Below are positions 21,442 through 35,395 of a stretch of 64,000 bases of DNA, one piece after another. The DNA comes from Marisa cornuarietis. Its lineage: Eukaryota; Mollusca; Gastropoda; Architaenioglossa; Ampullariidae. A program made the position numbers and the translations under genes. Under the pieces are notes generated by a model. It was not told the DNA's origin, made no database searches, and saw nothing but the letters and a program-made list of their open reading frames with translations. Numbering within the stretch: position 1 is the first letter of the stretch; every line of letters begins with the position of its first letter. The stretch is taken from the NCBI GenBank assembly GCA_004794655.1, contig SMMW01000025.1, forward strand, positions 5,801,001 to 5,865,000. The letters are read 5' to 3'.

Positions 21442-24400
21442 GGGTGAAAGAATATTGTAAGGGTGCTTCAAGCCAGGTAAACAACAGTCATACTCCCACG
21501 TGAAGCACATAAGCCTGGTAACTAAAGTAAAACAGCATTCCTTTCATTGCTGGCTATATGCCAACACGAGGTTGTTTTTTTATGTTTTTCGAACAGAGGG
21601 CGCCATTTCTCAGGCGGTGAGAAGTGAAGGGAAAACTAACATTGCGGCAGTATAACATTGCAAGAAAACCTCTTCTACAACCAAGCATGAGACTACCAAA
21701 GCAGTCATACTCAAAATTTAGCTTGAGGTCGGTGTTGGGATGCCGTGCCATTTCATTTAATGTTTGGTCTGATGAGCATCATTTCAAATTTCCCAACCGT
21801 CTACTACCTTCAACGAAGAGCTACAGAATTTTCGTCTTTATTTAGTGTTTTTTGTATTTGTCAAGCGCGGTGAGCCTGGCTTTGACTAGGGATACTGCGC
21901 TATACGATCTCATCGATTCTTCTTATTATTATAGTTAAAGTAAACGCTAATTGTTTTAATTGAAACAGTCGATAACTTGATATAGGGGATTGGGGTTTCA
22001 GCCTATGAACTAAGTTGCAACGACCGTAGGAATAACATTTACACTATCCGTGTCCACTCTATCTGCTTTGTGAAATAAAGTCATGAGGCGATATTTATGT
22101 AGCACTTTCAATGATTGGCTTCATATAATTTATTCCACTTCTGGTGTAAGCTTGTGGGTTGATGATGTTATGTTGCCTCAAAATTGCTGTTACTTATCTT
22201 GGTGCTTGCAGGGAGTAGCAGCTCGGTTACACAGATCATTTTAATTGTTACTTCACAATAGAACGGGTGGTAGGCAATGCGTGAATGTGGGGGAGTATTT
22301 CAAGGTCCAATTATTATTTAAATTCATCATGTGGCTGTGAAACATACAGTGTAGCCATGACAAGGCATTGTCGAGGTTGTCACAAACGCCTCGTTTTTCT
22401 TTAGTGTACGCTTGTTACCGTCAGCCATTACCACACGGTGGGAGGGGGGGGGGAGAGAAGAAAAATGGTTTCCACGAGGGCAAACCCTTTACCAGACCGT
22501 GCGCGGACTCTTTTGTGCTTGGTGCTCCTCAGCATGTTTACACGTAGAATATGTAGAGAATGAAGTGCTTGAAAAGCTCAAAAAGTAAATAAAATAAAAT
22601 TAACTATGTGTGCATGGCAGCAGCAACAACTGGGTAATGGCAAAGTGCTCTCTCAGCTGAAGGCGAGAAAATACCAGCAACGCCCACAACTGACAACACA
22701 GCGTCATCAACTTGGCCTGAGGTGACAGTCCCTGAAGCAGTTGTCACCAGTTTGTCAACAAGCTTGTAACAGCCGTCCCCAGCTTGTCAACCGCAGCTCA
22801 CCCATCCGTGTATCATTTAATAACGTCGGATAAACAAAGGCAGTCCAGACTGTTAGTGGTTGTCGTCACCACACTGCCCCGCTTTGCTGTCGGCTGCCTG
22901 GTTAGGTGGTCTTGAAGGACGAGGCGTTCTTGTTATCCGTGCCAATGTTTTTGTATGCCAACTTGTTAACTGTCTTTGAAGGTGGGTATCACTGGCAGTC
23001 ATCGCAAACTGATGAGAGATATCGATGGAGACTGCATGCTAGGAAGCTTTGTTCGTCCATTTGTAGGCGTCCTCCTGTCCTTTTACCTGTCGCTTTAATT
23101 TCCTGCCAGGTGTGTTGCTGTCAAAGCCACGCAAGTGGCTGGGCGGGTCGTGTAGGACGTGGGCCCAGCTCTTTTGCTCGGCACTGCCATGCATGCTGGG
23201 ACTGTATGGACTGTCATGATGTGAAAGGTCTGTCCCCGGAAGTACGGGGGGGGGGCACTAGAAGAGGGAATTTCTTGTCCTGAGCTATCCGCTCTCTGTT
23301 CTGTCTTATGTAACAAAGGCCTGTGGCTCTCAGTATATCGGTTAAGGTGGGGGGAGCCACTTTTGTCACGTGTTGCCCCGTTTCATTCTCTTTCTTTCCT
23401 TCTTATTTTGTAACGGAGGTGTGCGTCTCTTGGTACGACAGGTCGAGTTGTCCCCCACTGATGGCAACTGACGGAACTCTCCTGACAGAGTATACATGAT
23501 TTCAAGTATTAGTGTGGTGGTTTTTGAGAATGTCTGCCGGTTACCGAGACTCTAAAGGTCTCTCTGCCGTCTCGATAATCTTCGAGTAAGCGTGAACAAC
23601 TCGACCAAAAGTGCTCTTGGCCTTAACTGTCAAGTTCATGTAATAGCAGACCAATGTGAAAGACTACGCTATCTCTACAAATGTGTACAAAAGCTGGAGA
23701 AATCTTGTGTAAGACTAAAATAGATTGAAAAGGAAAAGGCCTGGTGAGCCTTCTTCGGCAGAATCTCAGTGTTTGTATCTCAGCAAAGTCTCCTGTCAAA
23801 GATGTTGCTTAGCTACTTACTTGTTTGTGTTGACAATGACCATCTCCTCACAGTGCAGGACAAAAATTCCGAGGGAAATCAAAGGTAATTTCTTTGGTTT
23901 TATTGACCGATTCATCAGTCAATGACTATGTCCAAGAGTGCGCCATGGGTTTCTAATAAACTGCAAAGAGAGAGCAATCAAGTGTCGTCGGAGATTTTGT
24001 TGAGATTGTCTTTCGTGGTTACTGCGACAGCTGTTGGTATATAAGAAAAAATGAATAAGACAAATCCATAGGGTGAGTCAGTGCACGTTGTATCAGAGTC
24101 AAAAAGGTGTGCTTGACAAATAGTGCTGCCTTTTAATCAGAAAATACAGGAACAAAGTCTGAGAACACCAACGGCAACAACAAAGCAGGGATCTACGTGA
24201 ACGGAGTACATATAGAGGAGGTGAACTACAAATAAACCCATATTTCTGCCGTGCGTTGAAATATGTCTTTCACGTTTCTCATACCTTAAAAAGTTTCTTT
24301 CCTAAAAAGCCTACAAGCAGCAAATAGAATAAATGATAATAATAACAACAAGAAGAAGACCATGTAAAATGAGGCATGAGGCATTTTACGACAACAGTTT

Positions 24401-24674
24401 CCTTTTTGTCAGTTCTAACACGGCAGCTCCAGTAGCATGCAGCAGACCGTTGGCGTGTGCTGTAGAGCTGGGTGACGGATGGCTGTCTTGATTGGCTGTA
24501 ATCAAAGGCGTCTGCCGTACGGTCGAGATGAATGGTGTCTGCCACAGAGAAGCACAGGAAGGGTGCTGCTAACAAATATAACTGTCCAACCCCGCACGCC
24601 GCGCACAGCCTTTCCTTTCTGCACCTTGTGTGTCCGCCTCATACAGTCTGCACCAGCTGCATGAGGTCAGGCGC
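21442..24674. other. Unique DNA; no gene recognised
   Basis: This is mostly AT-richer sequence with a poly-G run near 22441-22452 and G-rich words at 23245-23255. ORFs such as 22906-23283 have no recognisable domains. No repeat family members were identified. Confidence 0.4.
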
Positions 24675-24834
24675 CGACCGCCAGCCCCTGGTTACCCACA
24701 GCTTGCCGACCGCCAGCCCCATGTTACCCACAGCTTGCCGACCGCCAGCCCCATGTTACCCACAGCTTGCCGACCGCCAGCCCCATGATACCCACAGCTT
24801 CCCGACCGCCAGCTACTGGTTACCCACGACTTGC
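24675..24834. repeat. 32-bp tandem array, exactly five copies
   Basis: Five units each start CGACCGCCAG and end CACAGCTTGC, with the middle varying between CCCCTGGTTACC and CCCCATGTTACC. The last unit is the most diverged. Unit length is 32 bp throughout, so the reading frame rotates and the overlapping plus-strand ORF (24532-24933) is not meaningful. Confidence 0.92.
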
Positions 24835-25300
24835 AAAAGCCTCGGTCTCGCGATGAATCAGATGAGTCTCTCCTGTGACGCGTCCCAGCGACTCACCTAC
24901 CTCGCTAGATTCCAGAGACAGCAGATGAACTGAATGAACTGTGCTGCAGTCTCGTGGGCGATAAAGCTTTCCGACACCGGAAGTATGAGTACTGCGAGCT
25001 ATTTTGAGAAACTACCTAGTCACTAGCTTCTCGAGGTAATTAATCTCCATGAATTCAGGTCAGGGTGACGCGCCAAACGTATTGGAGACGAGTATCGAAT
25101 TTGCTGATGTTTTCCACAATGGCAAGATAAGATTGCCAAATTCATAAGGGTATTTTACATACACAGCGTCTTCAGACCTTAGGTACGTTATTATTTGTAC
25201 TCTCAAGGAATAGCCAGAAATGGATGGAATTTACGTTCTCTCGTACTTTAGGCATGGACTCTAAAAATAACGAAAGCACGAAAAGCGCTATCGACTACAA

Positions 25301-25543
25301 ATATACTAACAAGTATGCACAGCCACCTATATAGTATATAATTATAGTAACAAGTATAGCGTCACTCAGCCACCTATATCATGTAACAAGTATAACGGCA
25401 CTCACAGCCACCTATATCATATACTAACAAGTATACCTCACTCATAGCCACTTATATCATATAGTAACAAGTATTCGTCACTCACAACCACCTGTGTCAT
25501 ATACTAACAAGTATACGTCACTCACAGCCACCTATATCATTTA
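25301..25543. repeat. Tandem array, about 40-bp period, six copies
   Basis: Repeated units contain TACTAACAAGTATACGTCAC followed by TCACAGCCACCTATATCAT. Copies vary by a few bases in length (37-42 bp). The block lies between unique AT-rich sequences and has no open frame. Confidence 0.88.
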
Positions 25544-28190
25544 ACAAAATGGGTGATCTTAATATTCATTGGTGGTAAGTGATGGCTTAAACGTACAAAA
25601 CATCCGGGCGATTTTAATAATAATTTGACTTATTACAGAATGGCAGAAACTTTGCCACATTTAAACACAAAATGAATGCTCATAACTTATTTCATAACTA
25701 CTGCAGTAGCAGAAAAGTCATTTTTCTCTTGGTCCTCGTGTTCTATGTCGTGACCAAGGTAAGTGGTAAGACCTGTCAAACAATTATTCTGATTGATTGA
25801 GAGTCCATTCAGTTCAATACTCTCAAGGGTACAAAAGTTAAACATAAGTTGCTTTCTCCTGGAACTTTAATAAAACATCACGATTAATAATGGAAAGTTT
25901 GTTTCAGCAACAGCCTGGATGCAGGTGTATGGTGTGGCTGTCTTCACTTGCACGTGCTATCCGCAATTCCCCAGACAGCGCTGCAGCCCAGTCCACAGCC
26001 GGGTATCTCCTCTTCTAGTCTCCAGGCCTATCCATAACCGTGTTTAATAAGTCAAAATTTTCACAAGATCAAATAAAATACTGCTTGACTAAAACTTTCA
26101 TCTAAACTACATATTTTCAAAAATAATGTTGATATTTTCATACTAGCGCATTTTGTCAGATGGAAATGACTACCATGTTATTCCTTTCTTGTGATGTAAA
26201 ATCTTTACAACCCTCTTTTGAAAACCTTGGTTCTAGCTAAGGGTGTTTTCGACTGAAGAAAGAAAACTCAGAAAAGTTAACGTTAACACGAGGATAGCTC
26301 GATGAAAGGTATCCAAATCACGAAACAAAGCACAGACAACAGTACTCACAATAACAGGACAAAACACACAACAGTCACGATGGCGATATGTAACGAGGTC
26401 AGTCACCCTGACAGGCGACGAGGTCCGCCGGGCGGCTGTCGCGCAGTGACTGTTATTTGTTGTGGCGGTGCTTGATGTAAGACCCTTTGCTTCGCATTAC
26501 GTGCGGGATCCTTCACATCAGCCAGTGGCAGCCAGCAGTCAGTGCGGGTTGCGTGAGCACTCAGTCAGCCTCCCTGCGCCTCTGGGGCGCGTAGCCTCCG
26601 CACAAAGCAGCTTTATCCGCCGGTGCACCAGCTGACCTTGGCGTGGCGAGGGACAACAGATCATACCCCTCGTCCCGTCCGCCCCACACGCTCTCTTGTG
26701 CCTCGGGGCATGACGTCAGCGCTGCCAGATCCGCGGCTCCGAGGAGGCACACGGTGTAACCCGGTGTTTAGATAAGTCTGGTGGTGACAGGCTTGTCTAG
26801 AATGACAAAGGGACAGGCTAAAGTTAGGCTTTAATGATAGACCCTAACGTTCTCAATCGTACTCAACCGAACCGTTTGCTTACAATCAAAAGAACTATTT
26901 GATTACAACCAAAAGAGCTGTTTACTTACAATCGGGTCAAAAGCAGCTCCGAACTGGTTGACGGAGACCTCCACGTCTCCGGACTTTTATAAGAAAGCTA
27001 GCTAACCCTTGTTCGTGAGGCCCATGTGACAAGAGAGGGACACACACACACACACACGCACACAAACGCGAGCGCACTCTCATTGAAAAACCGCCACTGA
27101 TAGGGCAGATTTGATGTTTTATGTTATGTCTATAGTTGTGTCATGTGTATTATTACCTACGCTGTGAAAATGAGGCATTCTTATTGACATTATGTGCATC
27201 TACAGCTTAAGATTAACGTTGATGCTTAACAAACTGTAGTTAAAACGATCGCTAAGACAGAACAACTTAGTCCTTCTTGTAAAGAAAGCACAACGGATGC
27301 GAGAAAGCGGTTGGTTCCCTTTGTAAGCAAGAATCCGTCTAAAATGATGTCTCCAGCAACACTGCTTTAAAACCATGATACTGAAAGAGGGGTGTGCTGC
27401 TAAGTATCGACATTTATCCAATGTTATGAATAAAAGATCGTTTGGACAACAGCAAGTCTTCTCTCTGGCATATTGAACGTCCTTAGAATGGATATGCATA
27501 TTGTTACAAGTGTTAGTGAGGCATCGTTTAACCACTTTAACGCTACTTGCATGGAGAGGACGCCAAGATGACCCTCTATGACTTGATGGTCAGCTGCCAA
27601 GTGCGCGCACACATATCAAACCTGGCAGTACTGGCAAAGATTGGATAAAAATCCACCGAACTGATAATGAAAGAAAGGACAGGCAACTTCCAGTAACAAA
27701 ATGCATATCAATATAGCAGAAACAATACAGCACCATACCTTCACACTATCCAACCAAACTCATCTTGGACGCTCCCACAACATCGAATAGACTTTTACCT
27801 CTCCAAACAGTATTACAAAAAGCTCCAACATCAAATCAATTTAATATCAATGCACAATCGCTGTTCGCAAACGGATTACATGATCCATCCCCCTCACCTA
27901 CATTGCAAAATCGCCTTTAGGTGGAAACACTTCCCCCTCTAAAGAACAACGTCCTTAAAGCAGGTTAACATCTTAGGCAGAAACACACTATGGACTTCAG
28001 CTTGAGTGGGGTGGAGCCGGGGTGGGGGGTGGGGAGAAAAATCTGCCGCCAAACCCAGAGGCAGAATCGAGGGCATTCAAAGGTCAACGGCATTTTCAAA
28101 CTTAAAGGCTAATGTAACCTTCAACCCTGCGCTGTACCCAGCAGCCGACTGGTCTTTAGTGACGTATAGTGTGCGAGCAGGAGTAGGACA
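25544..28190. other. Unique DNA; GC-richer patch at 26.4-26.76 kb
   Basis: The sequence is mostly AT-rich with no repeats recognised, except a CA/CG tract at 27041-27065. A compact GC-rich patch at 26.42-26.76 kb has several CpGs and a TGACGTCA-type CRE (around 26712); it may be regulatory, but nothing more can be said. Confidence 0.35.
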
Positions 28191-28600
28191 AGGTGCTTGG
28201 CACGCAGCTCTTGTGCACAGCGCCACCCAGCGGCCGCTGTTCTAGTCTCTGCCGTTCGCAGAGTGCAGCTTCAAACAAATATTATTACAGGCAGTCCTCG
28301 CAGCGCATGCCGCAGGGAATGCCGCTCCAGCCGGCGAGCAGATGCGATAACTTCACGTTCCCCGATCTGTCAATCAAATTTCTGCTCGACCTCCAGGTCT
28401 TGCCGTCTGCGGTGAATTACAAGCCCTTCCTGCAGGCGACCTGGGAACGAGGCTCTCGCCAGAGCTGGCGGCTGCCGTGCCGTTCCCCTTCGCGCTTGCC
28501 TTTGATGACAGGCCGAGTGATGCTGCTGTCAAAACAAGGCGGCCGCCTGTTCACCACCTCACCTCCTACCTGGCCCGCTTGCGGACTTTGGAGTACGTTT
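28190..28600. promoter_or_regulatory. GC-richer repeat-free island; candidate regulatory element
   Basis: The sequence holds an inverted pair of TALE-homeobox-type cores, GATGACAGGC and GCTGTCAAAA, within about 35 bp (28504-28540), plus an E-box-like CACGTT and GCGGCCGC. Overlapping frames on the plus strand show no domain. Interpretation as an enhancer-like element is from composition and motifs only. Confidence 0.25.
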
Positions 28601-28609
28601 CGGATCAGA

Positions 28610-31600
28610 TGTTCACAGCACTGAGCACATCAACACCCCCCCCCCACAACATGCAACTACATGCACGTCACCACTCGGTAATCCGTACATCATGCGAACA
28701 TCCAGTGGCTGTACGTCACACTGCGGTAATGCAGTAGATGAAACGATGGAAACAGTTCTCCGATGCACGATCCGGTGGGTCCAGAACAAAAGCCAGTAAA
28801 GAAGCGAGCACCGCCCTTTACTAAATCATGCAAGCATGCAAGCTGTTCTGGTCACGTGACGACACACATTGCGATACACATGGCTCACTTCCCTTTCAGT
28901 TTTTCTAAAGAAGGCAGCTGAAGTGATAGTGGACAGACTCCCGCACATCTCGTTATAGTTTCTGTGCTAGAGTTACTCTATACTCTGTCTCGTGACAGTC
29001 CGCTGGTAGAGACTATATCTTTCCCACTCAGACCATCTTTAGTCTCTCCTTTTAGATTTTTAAATACTTTCTTTTTTTTCTCGTCTAGTATACGTTTCGG
29101 GTTTGTTTTTTTACTGCCTGTGTGTGTGTGTGTGTGCGCGCGCATGTAGTTTTAACTTGCTAGCTGGACAAGACAACGTTATGGTTAAAAAGTGGGAGAT
29201 TAAAAATGTTAGCGAACTATATCCCAGCACCATGAGAGGCAAATCAATGTTAACCTGTAACTGTATATACCGTAAATGTCTTAGCAGTCAGTACTAGTCA
29301 CCTAGTTTTCTCCAAATAGAAAAAAAATATACAAAATCGCTTTCCCGTGTTTTTCGTATCCAGCACAAGAAAAGGCCGAGGCTAAACTCACATGACCGCT
29401 GTGCCGGAAGGATTCAGTCAGATGATGGACAACGATGGTCCATGGTGTGCTGGGCTGTATTCACCAGATACACGCGTTCTCCAGGTGCTGATGAGTCCAC
29501 CTTTCAAGAATGATGTCTGGCAAATCCCTTCCCCCGTTCTCGTTCATTGCACATGTAGTCGTGCTGCGTGTGCCTGGGGCAAGCGGCCGTTTTAGCGCTT
29601 GGGTCTAATAGGGGCAATCAGCGCACACACACATGCATACACACACATACGCCCTCTCTTTTTCTAGGGCTCAAAGCCACACTATTTAATCATTACGCGC
29701 CCAGCTGCACACATCTTGTACCACCCACTCCTCTCCTCTGCCCTTTGATCTTGTCCGCGAGCTCTGACCGTCTTTACTTTCTAGAACGTCTAAGCGTGTG
29801 AGTGACATTACTTTCTTTGGCTAGAGGGCGCGCATATGCCAGAAAGGTTACTGATTATTCTTGACGGTTCCACGAATGTTCTGAATGTTTGAGCATCCCC
29901 AAGAGAGAGAGACAGAGGAGAAAGATATATAAATGTGACATTCGTAAAGCCTTATCTATTAAACGCGAGAAATTATGTCTAGCTGTCTGACTGAGGCTAT
30001 ATCACGGCGAGAAATTAGAGACAGCACAGCAACAAGTGTTCCACTATTTCGCTACATTTATGCCACGCATGACAATAGCTGAATCGAATGAGCTTAGCTC
30101 AACAGAACTGGGCGAGAGAAACTTGGTAATAAAATCACTTTTGGTAGAGTTTACAGGAGAAATTAACCCAGGAAACGCTGGGTACTATTACTCATATGCA
30201 ATATTGAACAATATGAGACTGGTAGGCACTCATAAAAAGCAGTCAGTCTCACAGAGTTGTGTTCACTGACACCAGTTGCCCTTAATTACATGTTAATTCT
30301 AGAGACCAGACCCGTGGCTGGCTAGCCGCAGCCCGAGAGTTCAGGTGCACCGCAAGGTCTGATAGACGTCGACGTAGACGAGTGCTGGAGAGATAAAAGC
30401 AGCGATACTAGCACGTGAGGTTCGACAACGACGACGACCTGAGCCGACCGATGAGCAACGCGCAGCGCAACCGTGTCTGGTCTATCATCACCTCCCTTTG
30501 ATGAAGCGCCCCAGGAACACTGAGTTATCTCCCTTCACACTTTTCAACAACAGCTCGGAGTTACTGGTCTTTGATGGATCGCAGCGTTACCTGGCTTCTG
30601 ATAGATCTCAACAGGATCACTGGGTTATCTCCTGCTCGAGATACTCCCCTTCCCCTACTCCACCACACACACACACACGCCCTCTCTGTCTCACCACAGA
30701 GCTTCATCCCTCTTGCCGGGGTGAGGCGCGTTCGGAACAGAGCCAGCATGCAGCGCCGCCTGACGGAAACCAAATGCTGTAGGCGCTGTTAGCGCAGTGC
30801 ACTTTTTACTTCCCCTGCTACGGGTATGCAGTGAGAAAGCACGTGGATATGTAAGACGTTAAAGGCTAACCAGAGTGCACTCTAAAGACGATGCGCTCGT
30901 TATACAGATCCCCAGTAGTCTCCTTCCGCTGTCGAAATGCATGTTGAACTATCAACACACAAACATCAGCATGCTCAGGAGGTCAAAACCAGGTTTTTGA
31001 AGTACTCAGACTCAACCACGACAGTAACGTTTGCTCACAGCTCTCCCAGTGGCTCCTCAAAAACGTCCATGTTCAGAAGCCTTCTAGTCAACGGTGTTCT
31101 TCATTCAGATTTTCGGTTAGCACCATGTTTGTAATGGCCAAAACTATTTGAAAAAAGTCTGCGATATACTTATTCCTTAAGTACTTATTTCTCTTTCTCA
31201 CTTGTTGTAATCGGGAAAAGTAATTTTGTACATGCCACAAGCATAAGAAGTTAAAAAAAAAGCAAAGAGGGTAAAACCTTTATGATTTACAAAAGTTGGA
31301 CTAGCGCTTAGAGGCCTACTGAAGTAAACTTTTATTCCCCTCCACCACGAAAACTAAGCCCTGATTAATTCTGCAGAAATGCTTGTTGACAACTCGAGCA
31401 GTGAACTTGTACCAATATTTCGTGTAGGATGTGACAGGTCACGTGCGATGCGAGGCTAGCAGTTGCTCTTGTGACATCATGATGGCCGAGAAAGCATCAA
31501 CCAGATCTTGGACACAGGAAAACTTAACGGAGTCATTTGATGATCATTTTATACTTGTGTTGGCCTTGAGTTTCGAGGTCTGATCTCTACCGGTTCAAAA

Positions 31601-32340
31601 TACTCGCCAAATCCAGGTTGCGTTAGTGGGCACTAAAAAAAAAATCGTACTTTGTGTGATGGGAACATTTCGATGATCTTTCAGCTGATTAGTTCAAAAG
31701 TAAAGAACTCTTAAAGGCGAACAGTTATCCCCAAAGGGAGAAAAACAAAACGGTTTTAATCTACCGTAGTCCACCCCCTTCCTATCTCTTTGCCTGCTGG
31801 CTTGCTCGGTTAAGATAAGCGTTTTTGCCTCTCGAATCAAAGTTGCGACAAGGGTAAGTGTAATTCAAAAGCTGTTATGGTCATGAGATACCTGTCTATG
31901 GTGCAATATCACGCCAGGTGAAGCTCTTCGTGGCTGTTTGTAAGAAGAGTGCATCTCGAACGACACTGCACATCTTATCTCTAAATCCAAACCGTCCTGT
32001 ACACCTGTCAGTTACAGAGTCAGGGTGAGGACTCATCGCCCGCTTGAGAACTTATTGAAGTTCCCTAGCCACTTCTTTTCACAAGCGATGAGAAAGCTCC
32101 GTGTTCGTGTGTGTGTGTGTGTGTTGATACTATCTTTTGGCCTTTTGAGCTTGCAGCCAGGCTCTGTGGACCTTGCCAGGCAAACAGGCGCTGTGGGAGG
32201 TAGAAATAAAGTCTGGTGATGAGCCGTTACCTGTTTGCTGTCATCTAAACGCAGCCGCCAATCAGCATCAAACACAGTTTCATATCAGCATCAAGCCCAT
32301 CAGATCTTTGAAAGAGGCAGTAAACAGAAGCTAAGACTAC
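28610..32340. other. Unique DNA with short microsatellites
   Basis: GT/GC tracts lie at 29119-29145 and 32106-32124, and a CA tract at 30664-30680. There is a weak duplication of an ACTGAGTTATCTCC-type phrase at 30520 and 30616. No gene or transposon was recognised. Confidence 0.4.
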
Positions 32341-32349
32341 CGTATGAGT

Positions 32350-32680
32350 CAACAGACGCTAAGGTCAATATACAGTAAGTAGATAAAAGTGAGTGTATAT
32401 AGTAAATGTACAGTAAGTAGATAAAAGTGAGTGTATGTAGTAAGCAAGCGCTAATACTAACGTACAGTAAGCAGATGAAGTTTAGTGTAATTAGTAACAA
32501 GCAGACGTTAAATTCGATGTAGCAGTCAGCAGATGTAACAGTGTAATGCGCCCTAAGCAGATGAGGCAGTATATAGTAACAGTACATTATATATATATAT
32601 ATAGTATATGTGAAATAGTACATAGTAAGCATAAAACAAACTCCGTATAATGTACAGTAAATATTCAGTGTAATGTAAGG
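32350..32680. repeat. Degenerate minisatellite with ACAGTAAGTAGAT units
   Basis: The phrase ACAGTAAGTAGATAAAAGTG followed by AGTGTAT.TAGTAA recurs with decreasing fidelity every 40-50 bp across about 330 bp. An AT dinucleotide tract lies near 32587-32603. The minus-strand ORF across it is a repeat artefact rich in Tyr, Leu and Ile. Confidence 0.65.
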
Positions 32681-33359
32681 AAACGATGAGGTCAACGGAA
32701 GATACGCTGATCAGCTGCACAAAAGGTCAGGTGAGGGGAGAACGTAAACTCCACGTGTGCGAAAAAAACCCAACCCCAAACAAAGAGACAAACATTTAGT
32801 AAGTACCCCAAATCACTACAGTAAACAGTACCGACTTCTTTTGTCAGTTCAGCATGTGAAAACCTGATCTGAGCTGAGGTCAAGTCAGCAAGTGTTTTAT
32901 CCTGTGAACAGAAGTCACGCCGTGACATTGTAAAAACGGCCGACAGACATCATCGCCCTGGCCTAGACAGTCGATGAGCGCAGTGCCACTAGTCGTGCTT
33001 GTCTACAGCCAATAGACGCAAAAAAATATGGCTGCCTTACCAGACCCAAAGCTCATGAATATACCTTGCTAGACGCAGAACACGTGAATCTGTTTTACAA
33101 CACGCCAAAGAGAAGAATATATCCTGCACTCCACCCCCCACCCCCCAAATCCCGCCAGTTTACCCCTCCCATCCCCTTTCCATCCTTGTTTCCGTCCGAT
33201 GGCTGTGGGCGGGACGAATGCCTATCGGGTTCAGAACTTACGAGCAGGCGGTCAGAGGAGTCTTTGACAACCAATTTCTCACAGATAAAGGCGCCAGTGA
33301 TTTGTTCAAGGCGCATATTTTTGGTTGGGGGAAGAAAAGAAGGAAAGAACGTTTCATCT

Positions 33360-33800
33360 GTCGCTGCTCATCTACGCTGCGCACGTGCACTGATAGCGCC
33401 CCCTAACGAGCACGAAGGTTGGCCGTTTGATTGACGCGCGCGGCGCGAGCTGTGACGTTATCGGGGTCTGGAAGAGAGCGCCGGGAGAAGTGGCGGCACA
33501 TGCGGCCGTCATTGTGGGGATGTATGTCGGGGATAAATCACGCTTTATTCCTCTCCGATGGACTTTCTCTCAGTTTGCTCTCCGAACAAAAGGGTGCAAA
33601 ATGAACATAAATCGCTTGTTTATTGCGCCTGCGTTTCCCCCGATGGCTGCAGGAGCTACAGTTACTGAGTGTACCTCGCTCGGTGAGGAAATTAGTTGTG
33701 CTGCGCCTGGCGCTGGCACGCAGACAGGTAGACACGCGTCCGTCCGCAGTGCAGTGCCTGTAGGCCGATTTATGAAGGCATTTGCGGCAACTCGGCCTGC
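33360..33800. promoter_or_regulatory. CpG-rich island; candidate promoter or regulatory element
   Basis: CpG is clearly denser here (GACGCGCGCGGCGCGAGC at 33433-33450) than in flanking DNA. There are CTGCGCACGTGCAC (an E-box) and CACGTGC-like words. ORFs of 60-125 codons occur on both strands, as expected when stops are rare in GC-rich DNA, and none has a recognisable domain. It could be an unmethylated promoter or enhancer; there is no clear exon next to it. Confidence 0.28.
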
Positions 33801-34879
33801 TTAGCGCCTGCTGTGCTGACTACAAATGACTGTTCCGTGCGGCAAAAATGTTTATTTAGCACACTAAACATGGGGCCTGCCGGCAGTTAGACTCACCGCT
33901 TGTCTATATGCGTCGCCGTATGCCATCAGTAAACCTCGCCGACAAGTTTTGTGTCAGCAAAACAAGATACAACAACATACGCATAATGTGAGATAGTAGT
34001 TTCGAACCAAAAAAATAATGTATGCATATTGTGTATGTGTGTGTGCGCGCGCGTGTCTATTCAGTTTTGTGTACGTGCCTGTGAGTACGTGTGTCTTTGC
34101 TTGTTTAAGAGAAAGAGAGGATCGTTTAACTTACACTAAATGTTCTGTCAAGTTACCTTGAGGTTTGTACTATAGAAAGAGCCGGGTAAGCAAGCTGCGA
34201 GTAGGAGCCTCGAGACACCAGGATCACACTCGATGTCACACGGTCCACTAAGTCTTCATTATTTTCTGCCCCAGTTTTTATACTAATAATAATAATGTGA
34301 ACTTGTAAGATCAAGATAGATCGCACTCTCTGCACAGACCAGTAGTGATAACTGAAAGATAACAGACAGTGGGCGGTGAGATACCTATAGGAACCCTGAA
34401 CAACAAGTAGAATGTAAAGCAGTGGATGAAGGTATGAAGGGATGTAGGTATTGTATACAGTGTGAGAAGATGCCTTTGAACTTATTTGTCATGTCGACGT
34501 ATTAGTTCCGAAAACTTATTAGTGTTTCATAAAGCATTACTAGAACTGCACAAGGCAGGAAAAGAAGGTGGTAAACCACATATTCTTTAAAAAGAAAGCC
34601 ATTACCATTCTTTGCCACTGAAGAGATGAAAGAAGGAGTGCTGGCTGGATATAAATCATCGACATGGATTTGTTTGTTCTACAAAGGAAACCCGCTGACT
34701 CGTGATATATTGCTGGCTGCAAACTAACTGACAGTTTAGTGCCAGGTTATCGCTTTGAAGTGGCAGCCAAGTGGACTAATAAAGTTCCTGCGAAAATCAG
34801 AACACTGTTCTGAAATCCTTTTCGTTTCAGCCTGTCACAGCCTACAAAAAAAAAAGTGAATGGAGCGCAATATGCTTTT
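33801..34879. other. Unique DNA; no feature recognised
   Basis: The sequence is mixed AT-rich with a GT/GC tract at 34031-34054. No repeat or gene is supported. Confidence 0.4.
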
Positions 34880-35395
34880 GTTTTCACTCTGGAATCAGCA
34901 TAGAAAGGACAGAAGTCATGACAGCCGGTAGAACTTCACGCATTTTTGTTATCAACACCAATGGCACGCCATACAGGTTCAAGAGTTCAATTATCGAGGT
35001 AACACTTTCACAGAGGATGGCATGATAGAGATTCAAACCCAAAAAGCAAACAATGCCAGCTGGCCCTACTTGTTAGACATCCCAGCATCCCAACAAAAAG
35101 CGAAGGCACAGCTTATCAACGCAGTCTTCCTACACACCCTAATCTTTCAGCGTCAGTCTTGACACTGACCAGGACCCGAAAAAACACGTGAAATGAAATG
35201 TATTAGATGACCAGGACCCAGATGTCTCAGATGGCTGCTAGCAAGACCGGAAGGGGTATGATCAAAATCGAAACAGTCGAAGAGACGGTGGGGACCACGC
35301 CAGTCCACCAGCACATTCAGCAGCGAAGAGTTAAGTGGTTCTGACATTTGACCAGGATGTCAGAGGACCATCCAGCATTGAGAGCTTACACTTGA
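34880..35395 (+). pseudogene. LINE reverse-transcriptase C-terminal relic
   Basis: Translated in pieces, this region reads GISIERTEVMTAGRT, then FNYRGNTFTEDGMIEIQTQK, then KAKAQLINAVFLHTLIFQRQS. After a frameshift it gives ETVGTTPVHQHIQQRRVKWF, a stop, and HLTRMSEDHPALRAY. The order matches the end of the reverse-transcriptase domain and the C-terminal tail of non-LTR retrotransposon ORF2 proteins (a KTEVM-like word, FNYLG.TFTEDG, KAQLI..IF..TL, RRVKWFGHL.RM). These proteins copy element RNA into the genome. Stops and frameshifts mark it as dead. The 5' portion, with endonuclease and catalytic YADD region, is absent. The relic continues straight into the 44-bp tandem array, whose unit derives from its HLTRM coding segment. 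The clade is not assigned. Confidence 0.8.

Noticed and set aside
30250..30480. Possible solo LTR (sequence with ATAAAAGCAG and CGACGACGACC words)
   Set aside because: No matching second copy, no terminal TG..CA with inverted ends, and no flanking duplication found.
31471..31576. Short frame MMAEKASTRSWTQENL resembling the start of a psq-type helix-turn-helix transposase
   Set aside because: The likeness covers about ten residues only; the following sequence does not continue the fold and no terminal repeats were found.
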